Assembly (NCBI RefSeq): GCF_000001735.4 | Contig: NC_003070.9 | Span: 248,001 to 312,000 of the forward strand | Length of the DNA: 64,000 nt | Source of the DNA: Arabidopsis thaliana | Lineage: Eukaryota; Streptophyta; Magnoliopsida; Brassicales; Brassicaceae | Direction: 5' to 3' | Shown: one piece after another, positions 36,781 through 49,723 of the stretch | Layout: every line of letters begins with the position of its first letter | Position numbering within the stretch: position 1 is the stretch's first letter | Position numbers and translations under genes: made by a program | The notes under the pieces: model-generated | The model's input: the letters and a program-made list of their open reading frames with translations, nothing else | The model's database searches: none | Told to the model about the DNA's origin: nothing

Positions 36781-39700
36781 ATGGAGTATGCGTCTACTTT
36801 TCAAAGGCCGATTCTATTCCATGGTGGAGATGGTGCGAGTTACTGCTTTCCAAATCGATTGATAAGTCCTAAAGGAATCAGCATTACATCTGGGGATTCT
36901 AAAGTGCATTCGTGTTTTCGATTGAGGAGAAATGTAGCACAAAGTGGTACATTGAATTTGATGAATGCGTGTTTCTCTGGAAGGTTTTATAGTGGTCATT
37001 TGCATTCTACAAAATCAATACTTGGCAATGGCCACCAAGCCAAAAGAATCCCTTTTGGATTTAGGTTACGTTGTCAGGGTCATGAATCTCTGGGTAATGC
37101 CGATAGTAATGATCATCGGATCGGGGAATCTTCCGAAAGTAGTGATGAAACTGAAGCTACAGATTTGAAAGATGCGAGAGTGGAAAACGACACTGATAGT
37201 TTGGAGGAACTCAAGGAGTTACTACACAAGGCAATTAAAGAATTGGAAGTTGCTAGGCTCAATAGTACCATGTTTGAGGAAAAGGCTCAGAGAATCTCAG
37301 AAAGAGCCATAGCACTCAAGGATGAAGCTGCTACTGCTTGGCTTGACGTAAACAAAACCCTTGATGTCATTCGAGATACTGTTTATGAGGAGGCTCTTGC
37401 TAAAGAAGCTGTTCAAACGGCTACTATGGCCCTGTCTCTGGCTGAAGCTAGGCTTCAGGTTATAGTGGAATCACTTGAAGCTGGTGCAGGGAATGATATT
37501 CCACATGTGTCTGAAGAGACTGAGGAAACAATAGATGTTAATGATAAAGAAGAAGCTCTTTTAGCTGCCAAGGATGATATTAAAGAATGCCAAGTTAATT
37601 TAGATAATTGTGAGTCCCAACTGAGTGCTTTGCTGAGCAAAAAAGACGAGCTGCAAAAGGAAGTGGACAAGTTGAATGAGTTCGCTGAGACAATACAGAT
37701 CAGTTCGTTGAAAGCCGAGGAGGATGTTACCAATATTATGAAATTGGCTGAACAAGCTGTAGCATTTGAGCTTGAGGCTACTCAACGCGTTAATGATGCA
37801 GAGATTGCTTTACAGAGAGCAGAGAAGTCTCTCTCCATTTCTCAGACCCCAGAGGAAACTCAGGGCCAACTCTCGGATGAAGAAACTTCTCAGGAGGATG
37901 CGATGGTACTTTCAGGTAACGTTGAAGATGTTACCCATCAGGTTGAAAAAGAATCACCTAAAGATGGAGATCTACCAGTGGTACAGATCACAGCTGAACT
38001 TGTGCCTGATATAGTTGGTCAGAGGAATAAAAAACTAACTCAGCCTTATGAGTCAAGCGATCATGAGAATGGAAAGCCAAGTGTAGAGTCTTCTAAAGTG
38101 GTTGAAGCAGATTCTGAAAAGCCAAAGATTAATGTTCAGACAAAAAAACAGGAAACTCAAAAAGATCTGCCAAAGGAGGGTTCCTCTCTTAATTCTCCCA
38201 AGGCATCGTTTAATAAATCCTCCCGTTTCTTTTCTGCATCTTTCTTCTCTTCTAATCCAGATGGGACCGCGACAGTGTTTGGTAGTCTGGTTGGTTCTGT
38301 CAAACAGCAATGGCCCAAACTAGTTCTTGGGCTTGCTCTTCTTGGAGCAGGGTCAGTTTGAAAATTTACTCTTCTTTGCTTCGAGTTTTGAAGAATCATT
38401 TTTGTACAGAAAGTTCTCTTTTTGTTGATACGAGCTTCTTATTCGTTCCAGACTGACATTATACTCCAATGGAGTAGGGGGGAACAACCAGTTGCTTCAA
38501 CAGCCAGATGTTACCAGCACTAGTACAGAAGATGTCTCTTCAAGTACGAAGCCACTGATCCGGCAAGTGCAGAAACTTCCCAAGAGAATTAAGAAACTAC
38601 TTGAGATGATCCCTCACCAGGAGGTATGAACAATTGTTCTTGTTTTTTTTTTTCTTTTACGAAGTGCAAATTGTATGGAATGTACTTTGCAGGCTGAAAC
38701 TTTCTGCAATTAATAGGTCAATGAGGAAGAAGCTTCCCTCTTTGACTTTTTGTGGTTACTGCTAGCAAGCGTCATATTTGTGCCTCTATTTCAGAAAATT
38801 CCTGGAGGTAAGTAGTATTTTTTTTTCTTCTTTTGTTAATTCTATCCATTGCATTACTATTTGTTTCCCCTTTCCCTCAAACTCCTACAATTTCTATGTT
38901 CTCATCAGTCAAAAACATTTTCAGTTCTGGTCTCGCAATCATGTTGCATAGAGATTTATGTGCCATCTTGATGGCTTCATCTGCTGCAATGTATAGGCAG
39001 CCCTGTTCTTGGGTATTTGGCAGCTGGAATTCTGATTGGTCCGTATGGTCTTTCGATAATCCGTAATGTGCACGGAACCAGGGCCATCGCAGAATTTGGA
39101 GTAGTTTTCTTGCTTTTCAACATCGGCCTTGAGGTATTATTTGATATATGTGTATGCTACCTTTTTGCTTTTGAACTGTGTTTGGTAGAAGAGCCAATAT
39201 TTTGTTTATTTCTTTGACAGCTATCTGTTGAAAGACTGAGTTCCATGAAGAAATATGTTTTTGGATTAGGCTCAGCTCAGGTGATTTAAAGATCCGTGTA
39301 TCTCATTCCACATCATTTATCAACTACAATGCCTACATGCTTGATGTTTCTTTTTCCATCTACTTTAATCTCTACTTCTATTGCTGTAATCTAGGTTCTG
39401 GTGACGGCAGCAGTAGTTGGATTGCTTGCCCATTATGTTGCTGGTCAGGCTGGTCCAGCAGCAATAGTGATTGGAAATGGCCTGGCTCTGTCGTCCACTG
39501 CTGTTGTCCTTCAGGTAACATTTTTGGTTGTATTCAAAAAGGGATCTTAATTAAAGGAATTTTGTAGCATCCCCTTAATTTTTTTTTTAATGCAATTACG
39601 CTACCAGTTGGTTGAACAGAAACAATGCACTTGGTTTTCAGGTTCTACAAGAACGAGGCGAGAGTACATCTAGACATGGAAGGGCTTCATTTTCCGTCTT

Positions 39701-42700
39701 GCTTTTCCAGGTTTGTTCAGGAAAAAGTTAATTATATACGACAACTATGCTGGGCATTTCTCATCAGTTTGTTATTTTTTCTTCACAGGATCTAGCTGTA
39801 GTTGTTTTACTGATTCTCATCCCACTTATTTCACCTAATTCATCGAAAGGAGGGGTAAGCTCATCTCTAGGGTTCCTTCTTTTTCTTGAGTATGGCTTGC
39901 TTTTCTGTTCGATAATGTCTAAGTAAGAGGTTTGATAACGTCTTTGGTCTCTTAAGAAGAAACGTTGTGGTCATATGTTGCTATTACTGGTTGAAATTGC
40001 TGGTATGCCAGATATTTCTATATACTCAAGGAAGTCTAGGAAATATCAGTGGTCGCAAAATGCTAAGTTTCTACTGCTCTTTTCAGATTGGATTTCAAGC
40101 CATTGCTGAAGCTCTTGGGCTTGCTGCAGTCAAAGCAGCAGTGGCTATTACTGCAATAATTGCTGGTGGCCGTCTAGTGAGTCTCAGATACTTTAACTTT
40201 TGAGGGTTCAGATATCAAAATAAGTTAATTATTACCAAAGTTGTTAGGTGAAATGTTTTAGATTTGCTACAAAAGGAAGAGGCATGTTTCCATGAACTAA
40301 TCATGAAAGTTAACTGTGCTATCACTGCTACTTCCGGTACTCAATTTATATGTTTCAATGGAGTTATAATATAAGGAATTTACACTCTTGTTGCATATAG
40401 CTTCTTCGACCAATCTACAAGCAAATTGCAGAAAATCGAAACGCCGAGATATTCTCTGCCAACACGCTTCTCGTTATTCTTGGGACTAGTTTACTGACAG
40501 CTAGGGTATGACCGTGACCTTGTTGGCATTGAGTAGTTTACTGACATGCCAGTACTTCCCGTCTGCTAATTTTTCCAGTTTCTATAAATCAGGCTGGACT
40601 TTCCATGGCATTAGGAGCGTTTTTGGCTGGTCTACTCCTTGCAGAGACAGAATTTTCGTTGCAAGTAGAATCAGATATTGCTCCATATCGTGGTCTTCTG
40701 TTGGGACTCTTCTTCATGACGGTAATATGAGTTTCCTAATAACTTTTTCCATAGTTTATCATTTCTGAAAAGAATGAGGAACTATAGATGGAAAAGGAAA
40801 CCTTTTACTTGTGTTCTAGTAAGATCCTGATATTGTTGTCAACTGTAAGCAAACTAACAAAAAGAGTTCCATTGATTTCAGGTTGGAATGTCAATTGATC
40901 CGAAATTACTTCTCTCCAACTTCCCTGTCATAGTGGGAACTTTGGGACTCTTGATAGTGGGCAAAACTATGTTAGTCGTGATTATGGGAAAATTGTTCGG
41001 CATATCAATAATATCTGCAATTCGGGTCGGTCTACTATTGGCCCCAGGCGGAGAGTTTGCATTTGTTGCTTTCGGAGAAGCTGTTAATCAGGTTTGTTAT
41101 CAACATGGCGTATTTTTTTGCTTTTTTCCAATGAGGTATATAATCAGCAATGTTGTTTTAATGGTTTACCCTTACACATTACATATATTTCTGTCAACTG
41201 TTTTTCCCTAGAAGGCCTAATCTGTGGTTCTTCCAGGGTATAATGTCTCCTCAGTTATCTTCGTTGCTATTCCTTGTCGTGGGAATCTCAATGGCTATCA
41301 CACCCTGGTTAGCTGCTGGTGGCCAGTTAATTGCATCTCGTTTTGAGTTGCATGATGTTCGAAGTTTATTGCCCGTCGAGAGTGAGGTAGGAATCTTAAT
41401 GATTCAAATATAGAATTTACCTCTATTAGGCAATAATTTATCAATCATGGAACCACTTGTAGCTCACACATTCTCTAGTTGAGGAAATCATTACAAGGCC
41501 GACTGATGAGAATTTTTCTTGTCTGATTTTATTTGCAGACAGATGATTTGCAGGGTCACATAATTATTTGTGGATTTGGTCGAGTTGGTCAGGTTTATAT
41601 ATTATCTGAACTTCTTCAGTTTATGCTCTTATATGAGAACCTCTCTGTAGACATTCAGCTTCACATGATAGCTCGAAGTTTCTAACCTCGTGACCATTTT
41701 CTGTTTGTTAATTGTAGATAATTGCTCAACTTCTCTCGGAAAGACTTATCCCATTTGTTGCCCTTGATGTCAGCAGGTAACATAACATTGCTTATTCTTT
41801 GCCTCTATTGTTGAAGAATCTTTGTGGGCTAAAGTGGTTTCAAATATTTTGTTCTCGTATCGAACCGAAAATGTGGGGACTATCAGTAACTTCCACACTC
41901 AATGAGATAACATTTCAACCTATCTGATTTATAAGTCTTTTTTCAAGACTCTTTGTATTGCACCAACCAGTTTCCATACCTCTTCCTCGCATGCTATGCT
42001 TACCTGAAAACCTCCTTTTTTTTACAGTGATAGAGTGACTATCGGGCGTTCCTTGGATCTTCCTGTTTATTTCGGAGACGCTGGTAGTAAAGAGGTAGGT
42101 ACACACAAAAACAGAAAAATATAGATTACACCAGCATGTGAATATTACTTCACTTGTGTGAACAAACAGGTTCTCCACAAAATTGGAGCTGGGAGAGCAT
42201 GTGCTGCTGTGGTTGCCTTAGACGCACCAGGAGCAAACTACAGATGTGTTTGGGCTTTGAGCAAGTTTTACCCCAATGTCAAAACTTTTGTCCGTGCTCA
42301 CGATGTTGTTCATGGTCTTAATCTAGAAAAAGCCGGTGCTACTGCAGTAATACTCACAGACCCCTTCACTCTCATCTAGACTATAGATATGCTTTGTCAA
42401 TCGTACACTAATAATACCTCGATCACAAAAACTTTTAGGTTGTCCCGGAGACTCTGGAGCCTAGTCTACAGTTGGCAGCTGCTGTTCTTGCTCAGGTAAA
42501 ACATAAATGTTTCCTTATTTAGTTGAAGTAGTAATCCTAAACAGTGTATGATCATTTTTTGGGTTGAAACATGTCAGGCAAAATTACCGACATCGGAAAT
42601 TGCAAACACGATTAACGAGTTCAGAACCCGTCACTTGTCTGAACTGACCGAGGTGTGTTTCATTGTCGATATATCCATCTATATTTATCAGAATCTGGTT

Positions 42701-42869
42701 TGGTCTGATTGATGTGTATTGGGAAATGGTGTAATGATAATGGCAGCTATGTGAAGCAAGCGGAAGCTCTCTAGGCTATGGGTACTCTAGGACGAGTAAG
42801 CCTAAACCTCAACCATCGGATGCATCTGGCGATAACCAGATAATCGAAGGAGGCACAGTCGTAATCTGA
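36781..42869 (+). CDS. KEA1: KEA1, chloroplast inner-envelope K+/H+ antiporter
   Basis: Exchanges K+ for H+ across the chloroplast inner envelope, setting stromal pH and osmotic balance with its paralogue KEA2. ATG 36781 opens a 1.57-kb first exon encoding a transit-peptide-like N-terminus and a long coiled-coil region ([40 protein letters not shown]), the extra N-terminal extension of KEA1/2. About twenty small exons then encode the CPA2 transport domain: [124 protein letters not shown] Rossmann domain follows ([30 protein letters not shown]). The C-terminus is IIEGGTVVI. Full length is about 1190 residues. Position fits At1g01790. Confidence 0.95.
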
Positions 42870-44129
42870 TGACGTTCTCCATTCTGGTGAGAAAAAGAAG
42901 AGTATTTCTCCTTTGGTGTTCTTCTTAAACCACCATCACCAACTTGGGTTGCAGTGCGTGGTGAAGTGATGGATCCATCAGATGATGTGTAGTGTGACTA
43001 ATATATTCATTATATGTTCAGTACATATCTCTCATTTAAGTCTTTGATCTCAGAACAATTAGATTTGAACAAATGCGTAGCAATCGATTCTCGGCGGCAG
43101 TAATAACAAATGAAACTACATCCCGTTCTTGTACTACAGATGTGAACACCTTGCAGTTGTTGGTAAAAGACTGAATGGGCCTTCTTTTCTTTGACTTCGA
43201 CTGAATGGGCCTTAAATACAGTTGGTTTTATGGTCCAAACAAGATTTACGTAATTGTTTGACCATCGATCATTACAAAACAAAATAGATACCAAGCCATA
43301 AATTAAACCAAAGATTGGGTTAATGTCATGTTCCAGAAGCGAGAATGATAAAGGCATGTAATATGAAAAATGTCCAAAACACAAGTGATGCCCCAACGGA
43401 AAAAAAAAAAAAAAAGAATAAGAAGGAAAACTACTGATACAGGAAAAGCCCCAATAGACGATGAGAAAAAAACAGTTGCTCTCTTTTGGCCATTTCTATT
43501 TGTAGCTTCATCAGAGCAACTGTTTTTTTTTTTGTTAATAATATATATTGATATATTTGAAACGTTATTTAGGTCAAAAGAGAGATTTTTAACAAAGGAA
43601 AGGGCCAAAAGAGAGATTTTTAACAAGAATAACGCTGACCAAAAAGGGACCACCAAATCACATTTGCCGAAACCACAAGTACCTCAACATTATAAAAACA
43701 TCCAAACATATATCCAATGTACTGTGCATGTCATTATTATATTTGAGGTCAAATATTTAACTAATGTTTTTTTTATGATTAACATGCGAGTTTACATAAA
43801 GAGTTAGTATATGATAAACTGTTGGAAAAAAAAAGTAGTAGGGTACATGTTACGAGAAAACTAAAAAAAAAAATTATTACATTGTACTGACATATATGTT
43901 AAGAAAAAAACTATATGTAGCATAAACGAAGGCAAACGAAAATACAGCTCGAAAAAACTAAAAAATTCCGATTTTGGTGTTAAAAGAGCCACCAGAACCG
44001 ATAACACAATCAGCGGCGACTAAGTTTCTTTAAGAGAGAAGCATGAGGGTTTTTGAAGAGAGAAAGGGTTTGGTTTTTGTACAGTATTTGTTCGTTTATT
44101 CGCAGAAAAAAAAACAAAACATAGCAGTC
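42870..44129. other. Gene-poor AT-rich intergenic region
   Basis: About 1.25 kb downstream of KEA1. It contains long A and T runs (43400-43415, about 43523, 43867) and a short direct repeat (AAAGAGAGATTTTTAACAA at about 43576 and 43609). Open frames through the A runs are low-complexity and unsupported. No RNA gene was recognised. Confidence 0.5.
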
Positions 44130-44545
44130 ATGGATTCTCTTTCAACGCCTCCGTCGACTATGCAAAATTCCACCAGAGGCTCTCAATCCTTATCGTCCCT
44201 GCTAACGTCAAATCTCCCTCCACCGTCGTTTCAGCCACCAACGACAAATCTCAGTCTGAATTCTCTTTCAACGCCTTCGTCGACTATGCAAAATCTCTCA
44301 CTATACCTCGGGATTCTCTAGCTCTTGCACACTTACACCATCCATGCTAACGTCAAATCTCCCTCTGCTGTCTAATCTCTCTCCACTGTCGTCTCACTCA
44401 CCAACGACGAATCTCAGTCTGAATTCCCTTTCAACGATGTCGACTATGCAAACTTTCACCGGAGACTCTCAGTCCGTACCGTCTCTGCTAACGTTAAATT
44501 TTCCTCTGCTGTCTAATTTAGGGCTTTTATTGTGCTCTATCCAAT
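44130..44545 (+). repeat. Three degenerate tandem copies of a coding-like module
   Basis: Three copies starting at about 44130, 44257 and 44419 share TTCTCTTTCAACG / GTCGACTATGCAAA, GCTAACGTCAAATCTCCCTC and CCAACGACRAATCTCAGTCT. Read in the frame TTC-TCT-TTC-AAC they give FSFNASVDYAKFHQRL, then SPSTVVSATNDKSQSEF, FSFNAFVDYAKSLTIPRD, and in the third copy SEFPFNDVDYANFHRRL. The stretches look protein-derived but are broken by stops and length changes. No family was recognised. Best described as a decayed tandem duplication of an exon; it could also be part of a noncoding transcript. Confidence 0.65.
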
Positions 44546-45395
44546 AGTGCCAATTCTAGCTATGGTTGGGTTCTCCGTGTGCGAGTGTATTGTTTGTCTA
44601 CTCTTCTGGTTTCATTTAGGACAAAATGATGTTGCAGAGCCTGAAGAAGACATGTGATTTGGTCTACTTCCGAAGATTTTGATGATTATAATTACTCCTT
44701 TTTATTATATGAGAATTATATGTTATGCACTTCTTTCTATTCTATGAGAATTATATGTTATGAACTCAAATTAATTCTATACTATGTTTTAGAAACGAAT
44801 GTTTGCTGGATATTTCTTATTAATATTATATTTTGTGTTGAAAAGTGTTTCTAGATGCGCATACAAATTAGTTGAGTTTGAGTAGCAAATATGTATGCTG
44901 CTTTTTTCCTACATTTTTCGGTTTGTTATGTTTTCACATATTCCCTTGGGAATCGATCCAAGCGGAAAGCCTAAAAAGAAGAATGCATCAATTCGTGTTG
45001 ATTTGTGGGCTTAAGCCCAATAGCTTTGGACCCTCCACACTGATAGCATTTTCTTAGGGCTATCAATGCTAAAGGCTAAAACGAGACTGATAATTAAATA
45101 AGTTGCATTAATTAAGCAAGTGTCACGCTTCTTCTTGTTAAAACGTTTAGTCTGTGACTAAATAAATATAGTATGACACTGAAAAAACTCCTTTCACTTT
45201 TTTTAATATATACTATAATGATGATCCATTCTCCTTTGATGCTAATTTGGAAATATTGGTCTTATCAAAAAATATAAGAAATATAGCGGTGTCTAATCTT
45301 CCATGTGCACACACTTGTTTATCCCTATTTTTTTGTATATACTTTTTTAGTTAACAGCATGAGGCTTGACTTTTCTCTGTCCTTTCAACAATTCA
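44546..45395. other. Intergenic, upstream of the SDR gene
   Basis: AT-rich DNA of about 0.85 kb. A short phrase (TATGAGAATTATATGTTATG) occurs twice at about 44708 and 44743. No gene is supported; the right end is the SDR promoter. Confidence 0.5.
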
Positions 45396-46888
45396 ATGGC
45401 AGACCCAAGGTTCATGCTTCTTCTCTCTCTGTCTAACCTCGGCTTGAAATCTTTTTCAGATTTTGATTGTTCCTTTTTCTTTTTCCTGTTTGTCTCCAGA
45501 GTTGCAGTTGTTACTGGTTCCAACAAAGGGATTGGGTTTGAGATTTGCAGGCAACTAGCTAACAATGGGATAACTGTGGTTTTAACTGCGAGAGATGAAA
45601 ACAAGGGTCTTGCTGCTGTCCAAAAGCTCAAGACTGAGAATGGTTTTTCTGATCAAGCCATCTCCTTTCACCCTCTTGATGTCTCCAACCCAGACACCAT
45701 CGCTTCTCTTGCTGCTTTTGTCAAGACCCGCTTCGGCAAACTCGATATTCTGGCAAGTTTCTCTTTTCTTTTCCTATTATCATCAATCTAGATCTACTAA
45801 TCGTGGCTTTAATCAGTTTCACTGTCGGATCTTATTAGGTAGCTGCACTTCCCTTTCCATGATCACATTTCTTAACTAAGATCTGATCCTTTTTAGGGAT
45901 TGAGATACTTCTTCAACAACTTCTTGTCTGTTGCGACTAGGATACATACATGTTAACTAGAAAGGATATAACTCTTAAGCGAGCATTATCTGAAAATAGC
46001 AATTCTGTTCTGTCTACTCTTTTCTGATTTCTTGTTTGGTATATATGTCTTCAGGTTAATAATGCCGGAGTTGGAGGGGCGAATGTTAATGTTGATGTTC
46101 TCAAAGCTCAGATTGCTGAGGTACACTTTCCTACTTTCTCTTACCTTTTTGAAATATATACTGCACAAGCTTGAGAGGTGGTCTTACATATAAATGACTA
46201 CTAGTGCAGGCTGGTGCGCCAACTGATATTTCCAAGATAATGAGTGATACATATGAGATAGTCGAGGAGTGTGTTAAAACAAACTACTACGGCGTTAAGC
46301 GAATGTGCGAGGCCATGATTCCTCTCCTTCAATCTTCTGATTCCCCAAGAATCGTCAGCATCGCTTCCACCATGGGAAAGTTAGAGGTACCATCTTGATT
46401 TCTTCTAGTCAATAAACTTAAAGGAAGGGATCGTTTATGAAATTGACTCTTTGGCTGGTTAATTCTCGTATTTTGGTGTTGGGTAAAGGATGAATCTTGT
46501 TTGTGTGCAGAATGTTTCAAATGAATGGGCAAAAGGAGTGCTGAGTGATGCTGAGAACCTAACAGAAGAGAAAATAGATGAAGTGATCAATGAGTACCTC
46601 AAGGATTACAAAGAAGGTGCATTACAAGTCAAAGGTTGGCCAACAGTGATGTCTGGATACATACTATCGAAAGCTGCAGTGATCGCATTGACACGAGTAT
46701 TGGCTAAGCGACACAAATCGTTCATCATCAACAGTGTTTGTCCTGGTTTCGTAAACACAGAAATCAATTTCAACACTGGGATCTTGAGCGTTGAAGAAGG
46801 TGCAGCGAGTCCAGTGAAACTGGCTTTGGTCCCTAATGGAGACCCATCTGGTCTTTTCTTTGATCGCGCCAATGTCTCCAACTTTTGA
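45396..46888 (+). CDS. Short-chain dehydrogenase/reductase, (neo)menthol/isopiperitenone-reductase type
   Basis: NADPH-dependent reductase of the SDR superfamily, substrate unknown. Exon 1 is only 14 nt (45396-45409, MADPR across the junction), followed by an acceptor at 45499. The Rossmann start is [20 protein letters not shown] (the TGSxxGIG cofactor motif); DVSN and LVNNAGVGG (NNAG) follow, as does the active-site segment [20 protein letters not shown] with the YxxxK pair. The insertion before the active site ([20 protein letters not shown]) is typical of the monomeric plant salutaridine/menthone-reductase-like subgroup. It ends [12 protein letters not shown]. Position fits At1g01800. Confidence 0.9.
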
Positions 46889-47241
46889 TTCTTCAATCTT
46901 ATGTGTTCGGTTGGGTGTTGGTTTGTATATTTTATTATCTCATCAATTTAGCAGAAAATAAAGTGAACTCCAAACTATATATCAACCAAACTTGGTTATA
47001 TTATAAAGCTTCTTCAATATTTATGTGGTTTTGTATTCCCAAAATAATGTATTTTTCCTCTTGAATCCTATCGGCGTGTTTCCCCACCTAGGTTCAGATA
47101 GTTTGCCTGTGCGCGTTCTCGTGACGCAAAATTGTTATTGGGCTGCTAGAAGGCCCATTTTAAGTGAGTCTGTGAGACTATATAAATGCCCTAAGTCTCG
47201 GAAAAGAAAAAAAGTGTAGCCGTAATTTGTAATTGATCATA
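46889..47241. other. Intergenic, SDR 3' end to small Lys-rich gene
   Basis: About 350 bp. Near the right end GGGCTGCTAGAAGGCCCATTT holds a GGCCCA site II motif and CTATATAAATGC a TATA box (about 47177), so it is a plausible promoter for the next gene. Confidence 0.5.
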
Positions 47242-47724
47242 ATGAAGCCGGAAACTAAGAGAAGCACCGCCACAACAAGACGGCGGACCAATGACGGTGG
47301 TTCTCCGTTCAATTTCAGCTCTCTCAAGCAAGCGATCGAGGCCATAGATGCTGCAAAGGATACTTCAATCAATCTATCGTCGTTGTCTGTGGCGTTATCC
47401 GCCGCGAGTCGTGAGATGAAGCAAAGGAAGGAGAAATCTCACCGTAGGCGAGAAACCAGGAAGAGGGACAAGAAGAAGAAGAAGAAGAAGGATAGTAACA
47501 ACAATACGAAGCTAGTGATCGGAACAAAGCCGGAAACGGATGCAGAATTGCGAAGATGGTTTTCATACTTCGACAAATCCTTTAAACTATCATTGCCGAG
47601 AAAGGTGAAACTAACATCGCCGAGAAAGCTCAACGATCATAATAAAAACTTGAAGGAAGCGCCGATTTGTGAGTTGAATACAGATTTCTCGATGAATCAC
47701 TGCTCTGAATCCTTTAGATACTAG
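47242..47724 (+). CDS. Small basic protein of unknown function
   Basis: Intronless 160-codon ORF from ATG 47242 (MKPETKRSTATTRRRTNDGG). It has a promoter-like upstream region with a TATA box about 65 bp before the ATG. The middle has a helical segment (SLKQAIEAIDAAKDTSINLS) and then a strongly basic run (RRRETRKRDKKKKKKKDSNN), a possible nuclear localisation signal. The C-terminal third (ELRRWFSYFDKSFKLSLPRK) is less biased. I do not recognise a family. Position fits At1g01810. Confidence 0.75.
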   Translation: MKPETKRSTATTRRRTNDGGSPFNFSSLKQAIEAIDAAKDTSINLSSLSVALSAASREMKQRKEKSHRRRETRKRDKKKKKKKDSNNNTKLVIGTKPETDAELRRWFSYFDKSFKLSLPRKVKLTSPRKLNDHNKNLKEAPICELNTDFSMNHCSESFRY

Positions 47725-48212
47725 GAACAACGCTTAGCTTCATTTTTTTCTTTTTCCTACTCTATGAAAATGTTACCATTCTATTTGTCCTCTTTATTCA
47801 ATGAAATGTTGGAGATGATGAGTGCATGCGTTACGCGATCATAAATAATAATGAGAATCATATATATGCAAAATACGATCATGGTGTCATAATATTACAT
47901 ATAAGAATCACATGGGTTCCGAGACAACGTGGGGGTTCTTCATTTACTAGAGAGCTTCTCCAGCCTTTTTTTTTGCACTCTCTGTTGTGTTGACTCATAA
48001 TTCAAATTTAACACCTCGTAATGCTTATCTGTTCTTATTATTCTACAGAGACTGCAATGTTTATCATTATCTTATATACCATAGAATCTAACACAAACAT
48101 TAAAGTAGTCAAGCAAGACAAATTTAACACCAAGTAATAGTAAAACAGACACAAACTATATATGGAACATGTGGACAATGAAACTAGTTCGCCTTTCCTT
48201 GTTTCCCTTTTA
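47725..48212. other. Convergent 3' region
   Basis: About 0.5 kb between the stop codons of the small basic gene (plus) and PEX11C (minus). Two 3' UTRs are expected; nothing else is seen. Confidence 0.5.
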
Positions 48213-49723
48213 TCAGACCATCTTGGACTTGGGATGTGACGGCAATAGCTGCACAAGCGAGAGATTGATGGCTTTTATTCATTGGTTTGATCCCAAGATT
48301 GCAACACACACATATATATATAAGCAAACTGTTTTCTTGAAATGAGATCTGGTAAATATACCTGATAACAAGAGATAAGTGATGAGGCGAATCCGAAAGC
48401 ACCTGTGACTCGGGGAGTGACTTTCTTTGGAGCCAATTGAAGCAATCCGAAAGCAACAACTACATCCATCCCTGCTTTGATCAGAGCCAATGACCTCTCG
48501 TTTGATTTCTCTACTTTTGCACGGTATTGCTCATTCTGCTTAATGATGTTATCTCAAAAATCAGCAAAATTTCTTCTTCACTCCATAGAGAAAGGGAACC
48601 AATATCTTGAGGAAAGCTTGCGTACCTGGTGTTTATCCTTGTTCCCTATCTCTTTTTCTAACTTCTTAATTGATGCTGACAGCCTACCAAGCTCCCCAAC
48701 CTAAACATGTCGAAATTATTACATTATGCGGTATTGCATTTGAACCAGAAGTAAGAGACAATTCAATGGCAGTGAACAGACCTCAACCAAGGATGTGCAA
48801 ACCGAAGAACCCATCCAACAGAAAAGTGATATACGTCCAAGAATCTCAGCACGTTCTTTGTCCTAAAGCAGCAGATTCATAACATAAACAGAGTAGGCTC
48901 AGTTTAACCTGAAGGAAATAAAGTCTCCTATATTGCAGGCTTCTCCTAACCTTGTAAATCCCAGTCCTGCCAAGCCACACAATTTGATCTAGGAACAAGA
49001 ACGTTGACAGCAACGCGTTTTTAGACTGCCAAAACCAGAAGATCAATCAATGTTTGGAAAAGACAAGCTCTAAAAGCAAGCAAAGCAACAATAACATTAC
49101 CTTTCCGAGCAGAACAAGCGGGAGTGGAGTCCCTTTGGGAACAGGGCTAATGAGAGCATGAAGATCATTTACAAACTGCACAACACAAGAAGAACACCAT
49201 TTAACTAGATTTACAATAAAACCACTAAGCATAATCACAGAACCATTTTTTTCCTTTCGGAGTCTGAATTATATAATTCCCCATAAGATATGTATTCCAG
49301 TTGCAAATCTTGTATCTCCATAATTCAAGTGATATAACCCATAAATCCTATAACTGAGGTATAACCATGGATCTATACATCTAGTTGCATTTATCAACTC
49401 CCATAATAGAACAAATAGTCTTTTCCCCTTAAAGTCACCAACTTAAAACAGATGTTAGCTAGCTCATACCCTTAAGACTGGTTTCAGGTAAAAGTGTGAT
49501 TTGAAGTTTGATAAAAGATGAAGAAACCAACCTTGAAGAGACGGAAAACTTTCCTAGCCAAGCTGGTGTTCTTGTCGACATTTTGAGCAGTGCCAGGTTG
49601 GCCATCACTCAAGAACTTGGAACCATATTGAATAGCTCGACAAATCTTGTCTCTCGCCTCCGCTTTATTCAAATACACAACTACCAGACCAAGCTCAGCT
49701 CTTGTGGTCTCAAGGGTACTCAT
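48213..49723 (-). CDS. PEX11C: PEX11C, peroxisome proliferation/elongation factor
   Basis: Peroxisomal membrane protein that elongates peroxisomes before fission. The start ATG is at 49723 (MSTLETTRAELGLVVVYLNK) and the stop TGA at 48213-48215 after QLLPSHPKSKMV; several exons. Family landmarks: the N-terminal amphipathic helix KAEARDKICRAIQYGSKFLS, SLARKVFRLFKFVNDLHALI, STFLFLDQIVWLGRTGIYK, and the C-terminal membrane region (AGMDVVVAFGLLQLAPKKVT, RVTGAFGFASSLISCYQ). Length is about 235 residues, normal. Its C-terminal Lys-rich end resembles the dilysine-like tails of some plant PEX11 isoforms. Position fits At1g01820. Confidence 0.93.

Noticed and set aside
43370-43807. 145-codon ORF with Lys-rich start
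   Set aside because: Runs through poly-A and AT-rich DNA; no domain, no splice or promoter context.
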